A DNA stretch of 64,000 bases, from contig OZ024828.1 of assembly GCA_964016985.1 (NCBI GenBank), positions 11,560,610 to 11,624,609 on the forward strand, given 5' to 3'. Position 1 is the first letter of the stretch; the number at the start of each line of letters is the position of its first letter. The notes below the pieces were generated by a model. That model had not been told where the DNA came from. It saw only the letters and a list, made by a program, of their open reading frames with translations, and searched no databases. Shown here piece after piece: positions 55,965 to 64,000 of the stretch. Made by a program: the position numbers and the translations under genes. The DNA comes from Anodontia alba (taxonomy: Eukaryota; Mollusca; Bivalvia; Lucinida; Lucinidae).

Positions 55965-57128
55965 GATTAATCAATTAATAACGAAATTATTTCCCTTTAC
56001 AACTCGTATATAGGGTCTATGATAAAATGTTGCGGACACAATATCTTAGGAGCTATTTAACGTATGAAGTTGATGTTTGGTATGCAGTTACACCCTGACC
56101 ATATGTAGAAGTGCTGATTAATTTATAGGTTGACGGCATCATATATTACCAGAGTTATGCCCTTTTTGTGGCGATTTGACTGTCAACGAGGCCTCGTATA
56201 TCTTGGACTTGGATTTGTTTAGGACCCTGAAACTTTATATGCACTTTCTATATGAAAAATAAGCAGACCTGTATTTTTTTGTTTTTCGATTGATCCACTA
56301 ATATCGAAATTATTTCCCTTTACAGCTTGTATATAGGGGTCAGTGTTGTGGACACAATATCTTAGGAGCTATATAACCTATGAAGTTGATATTTAGTATG
56401 CAGTACCCTGATCATATGTAGAAGTGCTAATTAACTTTTGGACTGACTGCATTGTATATTACCAGAGTTATGGTCCTTGACTCAGTCAAGGAGGCCTCGT
56501 ATATCTTTGACATGGATTTGTTAAGGAAACTGAAACTTTATATGCACTTTCTATATGAAAAATAAGAAGACCCGTACTTTTTTGTTTTTCACTTGATTCA
56601 TTTATAATGAAATTATTTCCTTTTACAACTTGTATATAGGGATCTATGATAAAATGTTATGGGCGCAATATCTTAGGAGCTATTTAACATATGAAATTGA
56701 TATTTGGTATGCAGTACCCTGACCATATGTAGAAGTGCTGATTAACTTTTGGGCTGACTGCATCATATATTATCAGTTATGCCCCTTTTTGTGACAGATG
56801 GACTTAGTCAACAAGGTTTCCTGTATCTTGGACTTGTTTAGAACCCTGAAACTTTATATGCTTTTTCTACCTAAAAAATAAGCAAGTCCATTTTTTGTCA
56901 TTTTACGATTGATCCATTAATAAATTATCCCCTTTACAACTTGCATATAGACCTGGCTATGATAAAATGTTGCGGATGCATTATCGTAAGAACCATTCAA
57001 CATATGAATTTGATATTTGATCCTGACCATATGGAGATATGCCGATTTAGTTTTAGGCAGAGTGCACCAAATGTTGCCAAAATTATGCCCCTTTTTGTGA
57101 AAATTAAATGCCTCCAGTACATTTGAAA
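53781..57128. repeat. ~320-bp satellite with internal poly-T
   Basis: About ten units at ~300-350 bp spacing. Each has CGTCTGTCCGTTACGCTTTC, GCGATATCTTAAGAACCATT, GAGATATGAAGTTGATATTT, GGTATACAGTATC, ACCATATGAAGATGTGCTGA, CCAAATATTGCCAGAGTTAT, CTTGGAAACCAATTTGTGTA, AAAATAAGCAGACCCGT and then a T run of 15-65 bases. Units after 55670 are more diverged. Confidence 0.92.
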
Positions 57129-57134
57129 CTAATG

Positions 57135-57713
57135 GCTAGACTCGACATTCGAATGTCCAATGTCCAATGTCTAGTGCCTAGACATATGAATGTCGAATGT
57201 CGAATGTCGAATGTCTAATGCCTGGACATTTGAATGGGTAATGGCTAGACATTCGAATGTCGAATGTCCACTGTCTAATGGCTAGTCATTCGAATTTTGA
57301 ATGTCGAATGTCTAATGGCTAGACATTTTAATGTCGAATGTCCAATGTCTAATGCCTAGACATTCGAATGTCGAATATCGAATGTCTGATGGCTAGACAT
57401 TCGAATGTCGAATGTCTAATGGCTAGACATTCGAGTGTCGAATGTCTAATGGCTAGATATTTGAATGTCGAATGTCTAATAGCTCGACATTCAACTGTCG
57501 AATGGCTCGACATTCGAATGTCGAATGGCTCGACATTCGAATGTCGAATGTCAAATGTCTAATGGCTTGACATTGGAATGTCGAATGTCGAATGTCTAAT
57601 AGCTAGACATTGGAGTGTCGAATGTCCAATGTCTAATGGCTAGACATTCGAATGTCCAATGTCCAATGTCTAATGACTAGACATTCGAATGTCGAACGTT
57701 CAATGTCCAGTGT
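57135..57713 (-). repeat. GACATTCGAATGTC palindrome array, right arm
   Basis: TAATGGCTAGACATTCGAAT-GTCGAATGTC units, the reverse complement of the left-arm unit. Shorter (~0.58 kb) than the left arm. Confidence 0.95.
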
Positions 57714-57733
57714 TTAGCCAACTTCACGCAGCT

Positions 57734-57742
57734 TCTATAATG
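57734..57742. repeat. 9-bp target-site duplication, right
   Basis: TCTATAATG, identical to 45218-45226, immediately after the terminal repeat. Confidence 0.9.
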
Positions 57743-58149
57743 TAACTACTTGGGTCACCATGAAGGGCGTCACTAGTTCAAATATGATATTTATTGGAAG
57801 CAGCGCTTCATTAGAATAAATTTAATGTACAATGAATCTTAACGAATCTTTAAGTTTGTTCCTGAAGATGATGTCATTAAAAATTATATTACTTGATGCG
57901 GAACTGATTGCATCAGTTCCAGAGTTCTCATATTTGCTTTACTGATGTAATTATTCCTTACTGAGCTTAATGAACTGTACTAAAGGCCCTGTTTGTTTGT
58001 TTGTTTGTTTGTTTTTTTTTTTTTTTTTTTAATTTTTTTATTGTTTTTTTTTTTTTTTTTTTTTTTTTGTTTATTTATTTGTTTGTTTTTTATGTGAAGC
58101 GATTCTCAGAAATGAATATCCAATACATATGCTTCAAGTAAATACAACG
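57743..58149. other. Gene-free; T-rich tract 58005-58075
   Basis: (GTTT)n then T runs. No gene. Confidence 0.55.
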
Positions 58150-58159
58150 TTGTTGTAAA

Positions 58160-58360
58160 ACTAGTTAAAGCTCCACCCCACCCCATCCCAAAATGTTTCC
58201 CACTAAACGTTTCTGGGTGGTTCGTCTGTTGCAGTCCACCCCACCCCATCCCAAAATGTTTCCCACTGAACGTTTTTAGGTGGTTTGTCTGTTGTAGTCC
58301 ACCCCACGCCATCCTAAAACGTTTCCCACTGGACGTCTCTAGATGGTTCATCTGTTGCAA
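58160..58360. repeat. Three ~72-bp tandem units
   Basis: CCACCCCACCCCATCCCAAA-ATGTTTCCCACT-ACGTTT..GGTGGTTCGTCTGTTGCAGT repeated three times. The minus-strand frame with periodic QQTNHLETFSGKHFGMGWGG derives from it. Confidence 0.88.
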
Positions 58361-58380
58361 TTCTTTCTGGCCAATACTAC

Positions 58381-58381
<1 letters not shown>

Positions 58382-58416
<35 letters not shown>
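58382..58416. repeat. (TTA)n microsatellite
   Basis: Perfect TTA/ATT repeats, about 11 units. Confidence 0.95.
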
Positions 58417-58417
<1 letters not shown>

Positions 58418-58484
58418 CTTATCTTTCCTTTTAAGCTCACTGGAGCCGAAGACTCACAAGGTGATCTTATAGTATAGCCATTAC

Positions 58485-58728
58485 GAAAACATGCCTATTC
58501 AAACATATTGAAAATTTCCCCACCAAAAACTGAACGTTTTCAGATAAAAAGTCTGATATTTTTATGATATTTCGGCTCAAAACATCGGCGAGGCGATTCT
58601 AATGAGTACCCACACTCTATGTTTTTGAATAGAAATAAGTAAAATAATCTATCATTTGTAAACTCCAGTTTTACTATATAAAAGTGGGTGTTAAGGGGGT
58701 CAAAATTATAGAAGCATGTTTTCGTAAT
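58485..58728 (+). mobile_element. Double-hairpin MITE, copy E
   Basis: Ends CATTACGAAAACATGCCTAT and GCATGTTTTCGTAATG. The left half of the central palindrome is partly deleted (AAAACATCGGCGAGGCGATT). The second hairpin is present (AACTCCAGTTTTACTATATA-AAAGTGGG). Confidence 0.82.
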
Positions 58729-58795
58729 GAAGTTGGCATCCGTCTACCGTCGTCCGTTGTCCACAGTTTTTAATAAACATATCTCCAAGGCCAAC

Positions 58796-59128
58796 CGCGG
58801 CAGAAGTAAGGGCGAGGATTGTGGCCACGTAAAATCGATTTAAGCCCCCAGTGAAATACTTTTCACTGACCGTTCCAAGGCGGTTCTTCCGTCTTGGTTT
58901 ATTTTTGTTATAGTTCGTCTTTGAATGTGTGTGTCGCTTACATCTTTTTGTTTTGGATAGCCATTTGGCCCCTTTGTGGGAAAGTAACTGTCCGTTTGGC
59001 TTTCTGCTAGTGAGGTTTCCATTCGGGTCTAGTTATTTCGTGTTTGTGTTTCTTTCCCTTTGATGTCTCTGATGGGAGGTTTGGGATAATTGTATCGATT
59101 CCTGATCATTGCCTTCCCTTCTGTTTTA
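58796..59128 (+). repeat. Shared Penelope 3' terminal repeat, second copy
   Basis: ACCGCGGCAGAAGTAAGGGC to CCTTCCCTTCTGTTTTAG, closely matching 11466-11846. It lacks the long C tracts. Confidence 0.82.
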
Positions 59129-59129
59129 G

Positions 59130-59626
59130 TCAAACTTTATCAGAAGCATCTTTAGAGTAGGTGGTGGGAAAGCTGCATTAGGTTTTGGGGCAGATCAGAT
59201 CAAAACTCCGGTTTCCTTGGCAACAGAATAAACCCATTGTCTTATAATGGAGAAAACGATGCATCCACCTTTTCTCGTGTTTTTTTTGTTTTTTTATCGG
59301 ATTCTTTTTACATTTAGAGATAACGAGGACATATATAAAATCTCGGACGAGTTCAAATTTCGGCCAGATCGGATCACTGACTACAGAAGTTAGCTGCCCC
59401 AGAGTGTCTAAAAATTTCACATAGATTTATGATGTGAAAATGGTCTCCATTCTATGTCATTATTTTTTGATTGACTCATCATTCAAGTTGTTGTAACCAG
59501 GACAGGCATAAAAGCTCGAATGAATTTGATTTCTGGAGGCTGCCAGACTATTAACTTTGAAGCTACTTGCCCCTGAATGACGAATGTTTTACACTTTTGA
59601 ATTTGAATATAGCTTGGGCCAACTGG

Positions 59627-59669
<43 letters not shown>

Positions 59670-60470
59670 CAAGTTATATGTGTAACAACGCACGGGGCGG
59701 GGAAAGATTGCATAATGGTTTGAGGCAGACTGGATCAAAACACTGGTGTCTAAGGCAACAGAAAGCCCCTATTGACTTATAATGGGAAAATAGTGACTCA
59801 ACCCCATCTCGGTTGCTTTAAATCAGATTTGTTTATACTTGCAGGTAACATGGTCATGCATAAAATTTCGGGCTAGTACGAATTTTGGCCAGATCGAACG
59901 TATGACTACGGAGTGAGCTGCACTTTAGCGTGTAAACATTTTTCCATAGATTTATGATAGGAATAAAGGTATCTCACTGTTAGCTCGTTCACTTTTAATC
60001 ATTATCAAAGTTGCTGGTAATAACGACAGGCATCAAAACTCAGTCGTTTGATTTTTGGCTGAATCGGACCACTCATTTTGAAGTTTTTTGCCCTTGAAGG
60101 ACGACAATTTCACAAATTTAAACTAACATATCCCTGACGCCAATTGGCCAATCTTTTTCAAATTTTATGTGCAGTATCACTGGGATTTAGGAAAGGCTTC
60201 TTCCGGTATTGGGACAGACTGGATAAAAACGCTGGTTTTCATGGCAACAGAAAGCCCCAATAGACTTATAATGGGAAAATGATGTCCATCTTTTCTTGGT
60301 TTTCTGATCTGATTCTATTTATACTTACAAGTAACAAGGAGATGTATAAAATATCGGACGAGTTCGCATTTCGGCGAGATTGCTGGTGATCAGGAGAGGC
60401 ATAAATCTCGGGCGAGTTTGATTCCGGGCCTCTGGTTTTTATGGTCTATTTATATTTTATTGTTTTTCCT
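59130..60470. repeat. ~530-bp tandem repeat
   Basis: Two and a half units. Shared landmarks are TTTTGGGGCAGATCAGATCA / GGTTTGAGGCAGACTGGATC / GGTATTGGGACAGACTGGAT, then GGCAACAGAAAGCCCC and TTATAATGGGAAAA, ATAAAATCTCGGACGAGTTC, and CATAGATTTATGAT. A ~40-nt T tract at 59630-59669. Confidence 0.85.
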
Positions 60471-60723
60471 GTGATAACGGGAGGGCACCGCTCCAGGAAA
60501 ACCGGGCTTAATGACAAATTTTTCGATATCTAGTTGTTTTGTAAAATCTTATTCCCCTTTCAATTCTCAGTCGATAATTGAAAACCGTTTTGCGATATCC
60601 CTCTTACTATTAATTCTACAGCCGTTTGAATGATAGAAGTAATTCACACAACTTTAATGCTTTGACGTCATGATCACATCAGAATTTAATCAAATAAGCT
60701 AAACGTCACATAACACACCCCGT

Positions 60724-61322
60724 AATCTCGTAAGGGGTAGCCGCTGGTTATGCACTCAAAATCTTTACACGAACTTCCGGCTATGACTTATGAGACATCC
60801 AAAGGTCAGTTAACGGGTAAGTTCTCCTGATTTAAGGGTTAATGCCCCCGTAAATGGTAGTCGGCCTTGTAAGTCATATTCGGCACAAATATTTCAGTCC
60901 CTGGAACAAATGCTTGGGAAAATTATCTTATGTATTTCAAAGTGAACGTGGGTTGCAGTATGTCTTCTTTGATATGTTAAATAATTATTTTACAGCCCAG
61001 ATAGCTGAAAATACCTTCATTTTGTACTGGTAAAAAAGTCAAAACAGGAATATTGGACTGCCCTTCTCCGGGTGAAATTGAAATAAAAAATACCCCTTGT
61101 TTTTTCAAGCCCACACCTACCTTTTCCGACGCAGAAATGAAAGTTGTGGGAATAGCATTGTCCGATTTTTCAAAATATGTCTATGAAATTTACTAAAAAC
61201 CTATAAATCAGGAGAATTTATCCGGTTGTTGACATGTGGATGTCTCGTAAGTCATGGCCGGAAGTTCGAGTAAGGATTTTGAGTTTATAACCAGCGGCTA
61301 CCCTTTTCGAGATTACCAGGTG
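60724..61322. repeat. Inverted repeat with ~110-bp arms
   Basis: Left arm 60727-60835 (CTCGTAAGGGGTAGCCGCTG, ACGAACTTCCGGCTATGACT, TCTCCTGATTT). The right arm 61208-61312 is its inverse at ~85 % identity. Read on the plus strand, the right arm encodes SSSKDFEFITSGYPFRDY. The left arm read inversely gives SSCKDFECITSGYPLRDY, so an open frame is kept in both. Confidence 0.8.
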
Positions 61323-61402
61323 TGCATAACTAAGGAAATATTTTGCTATTCAGCAAAAAGCAAAAGCTACAAAGTGTTTTATACTCAAGGGGTGCGGTGT
61401 GT

Positions 61403-61437
61403 GTGTGTGTGTGTGTGGGGGGGGGGGGGGGAGGGGG
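61403..61437. repeat. (GT)n and poly-G
   Basis: GTGTGTGTGTGTG followed by about 17 G with one A interruption. It sits inside the 106-codon frame 61254-61574, which I therefore do not accept as one gene. Confidence 0.9.
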
Positions 61438-61567
61438 GACCTACGTCATATAAAAATGTGGAAATGACCAGAGATTGTTGCGAAAAGGGCCCGTACAAAT
61501 TAGTAATTGGGCTGTTTTTTTCCATTACTCATGGCAAGAAACAAGGTGTTTATGTTGGCAAACTTGA

Positions 61568-61985
61568 TGCATAACTGTATTGTCGGCATCGTTAGGGGTA
61601 GTTGGGTGAGGCAAAGGTGTCGTGTACCTTACGTCACCAGGCGTCCAACTGATATTGGCTTACAGCTGGGCAAGGCCTGCTGTCCTTGCAGCAGATAAGG
61701 TAGAGGGGGGCTGTTTTTTATTTCTTCTGTTTCTTCACTATCATTCATTTTCATTTCTCCCTTGTCCCATCTCTTTCATCTCCTCTGTTTTCTATCTCTC
61801 TTCTCCCTTTGTCTTTCTCCCTTTCTCTGGGAGACGACACAAAAAATACAAAATGACCCACAAATGTTGACGTGTCGTTAAACCCCAACACAATCAATCA
61901 AAATCGGCATCATTGAGAACACTCGCGTACAATTACTTATAAGGTTATCAAAATATTGTACCTGAGTGTTCTCAACGATGGCAGT
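61568..61985. repeat. Palindrome interrupted by the SINE
   Basis: CGGCATCATTGAGAACACTC-GCGTACAAT and inverse ATTGTACCTGAGTGTTCTCA-ACGATGG. Left sequence ACTGTATTGTCGGCATCGTT before the SINE completes the left arm. Confidence 0.7.
61594..61903 (+). mobile_element. SINE-like retroposon with CGTTAAACCCCAA tail
   Basis: Flanked by TCGGCATCGTT (61583-61593) and TCGGCATCATT (61904-61914), an 11-bp duplication with one difference. The 3' end is TGTCGTTAAACCCCAACACA-ATCAATCAA, a tail seen in mollusc and other invertebrate SINEs. The head GTTGGGTGAGGCAAAGGTGT has no clear tRNA boxes. Inserted into a palindrome whose arms continue at 61911-61975. Confidence 0.72.
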
Positions 61986-62220
61986 ACGATAGCACATTAA
62001 ATGTACATTTTCTGAGCTAATTCTCGTATTTACATTACAATGACGGACATAATAGTAAAAACGACTAACCGATTTGAACGGGCCATTTTGGCGAAAATCT
62101 AGTCTTTTTCACTCTGATTTATGAAGTAGGTTTCCTCCCCTTCCCCTTTCCCTCTCACCCATCCCCGCAACCTTTATACTAGAACCGGAGAGAGTGAGGG
62201 TGCCATTGAAAAATCAAAAA
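61986..62220. other. Spacer
   Basis: No recognised feature. Confidence 0.4.
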
Positions 62221-62227
62221 CGGAATT

Positions 62228-62292
62228 GCAAAGTAGACTCTGATGAGTCGGCTAGTTACGAGCCGTCTCATCTGGAGCTTCACTGTTTGCAT
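62228..62292. repeat. Diverged AAACAGTGTAGACC hairpin
   Basis: GCAAAGTAGACTCTGATGAG-TCGGCT / AGCCGTCTCATCTGGAGCTT-CACTGTTTGC. The arms still pair although the sequence has drifted. Confidence 0.65.
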
Positions 62293-62825
62293 CTAGGTAA
62301 CTGTTGTGTATACAGAGTTAAAATAGTGAAACGGAAGGAAAACATTTGTTATTACACTGGCTAAAATAGTTTGGGTAAAGGATTTGACACATTTCTTATA
62401 ATAAACTGAAATGCTAAACGTATGTATTTTTATTAGGAGACAATTTGCATTAAGTGTCGAAGCCTATTTCCTGGGAAAAATAAGAGAAGTGCCATCTGCT
62501 AAATTAGCCCAGAGAGTGGTAAAGCTTAAGTCGAATTATAACCAGTTAATGTATTACCAATTTATTGATATATTGTGCTATACTTTGAATATTGTTGGGT
62601 ACACCATAAAAAGAATATGATCAGTTTGACACAATAAGATCATACAAACACACATATATAGAGGGGAAAATGAATTGTATAAATACAATACACATTCAAA
62701 TGAATGTTAATTAATATTATGAAAACAGGTATCATTCAACAATGTGTTCAAAATTGAATAAAAGATAATAATAACATTTTGCAAAATAGATAAATAGATA
62801 AATAAACCAGAAAAAAAAATAATGC
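62293..62825. other. No recognised gene
   Basis: The frame 62411-62620 (+) has no motif. CCTATTTCCTGGGAAAAATA-AGAG resembles half of the 24490 hairpin. Confidence 0.4.
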
Positions 62826-62827
62826 TT

Positions 62828-62898
62828 TACCCGGGGTTGAACTCGGGTCGGGAGATTCATGAAGCGGAACCGTAACCACTCCGCCATCAGACTTGTTG
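62828..62898 (-). repeat. tRNA-like sequence (SINE head or tRNA pseudogene)
   Basis: Minus strand GTCTGATGGCGGAGTGGTTA (A box) ... CCGAGTTCAACCCCGGG (B box), then A-rich sequence. Acceptor stem pairing is not convincing. Confidence 0.6.
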
Positions 62899-63366
62899 CT
62901 TTAAGTAACGCTGATTTTAAATGTATTTATATGCATTCGTACGGCTACCACTGCATTTTTCTTTTCAAAAACAAAATTTATCTATGTGAAGTCAAGATAA
63001 ATAGAAATTTGTAAACCAACTAAAACTTAAATATATGATTTTATAAAATAAAAGTATGAAAACAAATATAATGTATGCAAATTTAAAGTGCAAACAGTAG
63101 CGGATGCGGAGCAGTAGAATATATGTATTGCCATGAAATATGCAACACAAATCCAGTGAGACCAATATTTATGTGTCAATTACAGGATCAAAACATGGTT
63201 AGGAAATAAATATCAAACACCAGGGTAAATCTGGTTTCTGACAGATTCAAAATCGTATCCATAATTTAGCTAAATACAATTCACTTCCGTGTTTACAAAT
63301 CGTGGCAAACGTCAGACGAATTATATGACGTCATTAAATTGCTGTTTTTCTAACGTCATCAAGAGT
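62899..63366. other. Gene-free AT-rich sequence
   Basis: Two GACGTCAT/AACGTCAT motifs near 63330-63360; nothing else. Confidence 0.45.
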
Positions 63367-63405
63367 GTCATTAAGCCCGGTTTTCCTGGAGCGGTGCTCA
63401 TATAT

Positions 63406-63797
63406 ATATTATTCGAGACTGCAAGCAACCATTAGTAGTTTTGCCATATGTTTTATCCTATGGATATATAGTTATCAAAAACCTGTTTTTTGTTTGAAGT
63501 TTTTTTGTTTGTTTTTTTTTTAAATGCCCCTTTTTCTATTCACACTTCCTGGTTGAGTAACCTATTCGAAATTGTTGAAACAAAAGGTATTAATCAAGTC
63601 TGATTAACTGCACATAATTCATCAAGACCTTTTGTTTCAACAATTTCGAATAGGTTACTCAACCAGGAAGTGTGAATAGAAAAAGGGGCATTTAAAAAAA
63701 AAAAAAAAAAAAAAAGACATGTTTTTGATAACTATATATCCATAGGGTAAAACACATGGCAAAACTACTAATGGTTGCTTGCAGTCTCGAATAATAT
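63406..63797. repeat. Large near-perfect palindrome
   Basis: Left arm 63406-63588, right arm 63627-63797, 38-nt loop. Outer end ATATTATTCGAGACTGCAAG, inner end GTTGAAACAAAAGGT. The arms differ by a few substitutions (CATATGTTTTATCC vs CATGTGTTTTACCC) and in the length of an internal poly-T/poly-A run. The minus-strand frame 63655-63990 crosses this arm and is not supported as a gene. Confidence 0.92.
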
Positions 63798-64000
63798 TTA
63801 TACTTTCAGCTAATTGTTTCTCAGGTGAGCGATTGTTTCCCTCTTGGCCGACGTTTTGGAGGGTTGGAGTGGAGGGGGTTCGTGCCTCGGGAAGAAGGGA
63901 ACAAACGAAATGGTTCCTTTTATAGTAGTCCACTTTCAGAAAAAATTGTGGGAGAAAATGGTTTTCTTTAGCAAAGTCCCATTTCCACATGGAAGAATAT
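63798..64000. other. Spacer to window end
   Basis: No recognised feature. The 111-codon minus frame entering from 63990 has no motif. Confidence 0.4.

Larger units (their letters stand above)
45227..57733. mobile_element. Giant foldback-like transposable element (~12.5 kb)
   Basis: Ends: AGCTGCGTGAAGTTGGCTAA at 45227-45246 and its exact inverse at 57714-57733, flanked by a perfect 9-bp direct repeat TCTATAATG. Inside each end lies a tandem array of the palindromic unit GACATTCGAATGTC, ~1.8 kb at left and ~0.55 kb at right, in opposite orientations. Foldback (FB) and TU elements have exactly this plan: long inverted repeats made of tandem repeats, and 8-10 bp duplications. Mutator-like elements make 9-11 bp duplications and are the alternative. 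The interior (47041-57130) contains a second pair of palindromic arrays, a SINE-rich part, an ORF remnant and a ~320-bp satellite. No transposase was recognised, so it is probably non-autonomous. Confidence 0.85.
60485..63397. mobile_element. 2.9-kb block bounded by 31-bp inverted repeats
   Basis: GCACCGCTCCAGGAAAACCG-GGCTTAATGAC at 60485-60515 is exactly inverted at 63367-63397. No convincing target duplication was found outside, and no transposase inside. It could be a non-autonomous DNA transposon or two separate copies of one short repeat in opposite orientations. Confidence 0.5.

Noticed and set aside
61254..61574. 106-codon plus-strand frame beginning MAGSSSKDFEF
   Set aside because: It runs through (GT)n and a poly-G tract. 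Only the first ~45 codons look protein-like; kept as an observation about the inverted arms, not as a gene.
63655..63990. 111-codon minus frame entering from the right edge
   Set aside because: It reads through the arm of the large palindrome and its poly-A/T tract; no motif seen. The part beyond the window could change this.

Overview
The window looks like non-genic, repeat-dominated DNA from an animal, most probably a bivalve mollusc. It is AT-rich, with long homopolymers and microsatellites. I found no intact host gene with recognisable exons. It does hold many short hairpin repeats, tRNA-headed SINEs, a SINE-like repeat ending in a TTAAACCCCAA-type tail, and LINE, Penelope-like and Tc1 relics. 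The bivalve call is inference from remembered repeat types; no host gene supports it.

Layout. 1-1815: 45-bp minisatellite. 1830-3230: AT-rich DNA, a hairpin, a C/CA microsatellite and a pogo-like fragment. 3230-6975: ~60-bp satellite with a recent ~95-bp higher-order block, split by a palindromic insertion at 6393-6795. 6976-9000: hairpins and gene-free sequence. 9000-15055: a broken LINE (+) split by a Penelope-like reverse-transcriptase insertion, the whole flanked by a ~120-bp direct repeat. 15055-27240: MITEs, hairpins, inverted palindrome arrays and GTT/GAT simple sequence. 27724-32870: a decayed L1/Tx1-like LINE (-) with ORF1 zinc knuckles, endonuclease and RT, interrupted by a palindromic MITE. 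32880-34030: tandem repeat carrying AGGTCAAGGTCA. 34370-39830: dispersed repeats, a pogo-like MITE and hairpin MITEs. 40269-41845: an apparently complete Tc1 transposon. 41870-45210: a Penelope-like relic (-), a piggyBac-like MITE and poly-T. 45227-57733: a ~12.5-kb foldback-like element. 57743-64000: more MITEs, satellites, SINEs and a near-perfect ~390-bp palindrome.

The two strongest results are structural. (1) The block 45227-57733 is bounded by a perfect 20-bp inverted repeat and a perfect 9-bp direct repeat. Its ends are oppositely oriented arrays of the palindromic unit GACATTCGAATGTC, which is the architecture of foldback elements, and it is exceptionally large. (2) The Tc1 element has an uninterrupted 334-codon DD34E transposase, 28-bp terminal repeats with one mismatch and TA flanks, so it may be recently active.

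The genes do not form a pathway; every recognisable coding remnant belongs to mobile DNA. Insertions are nested (Penelope-like in LINE, MITE in LINE, SINE in palindrome, MITE in a paralogous repeat), which gives a relative order of events.
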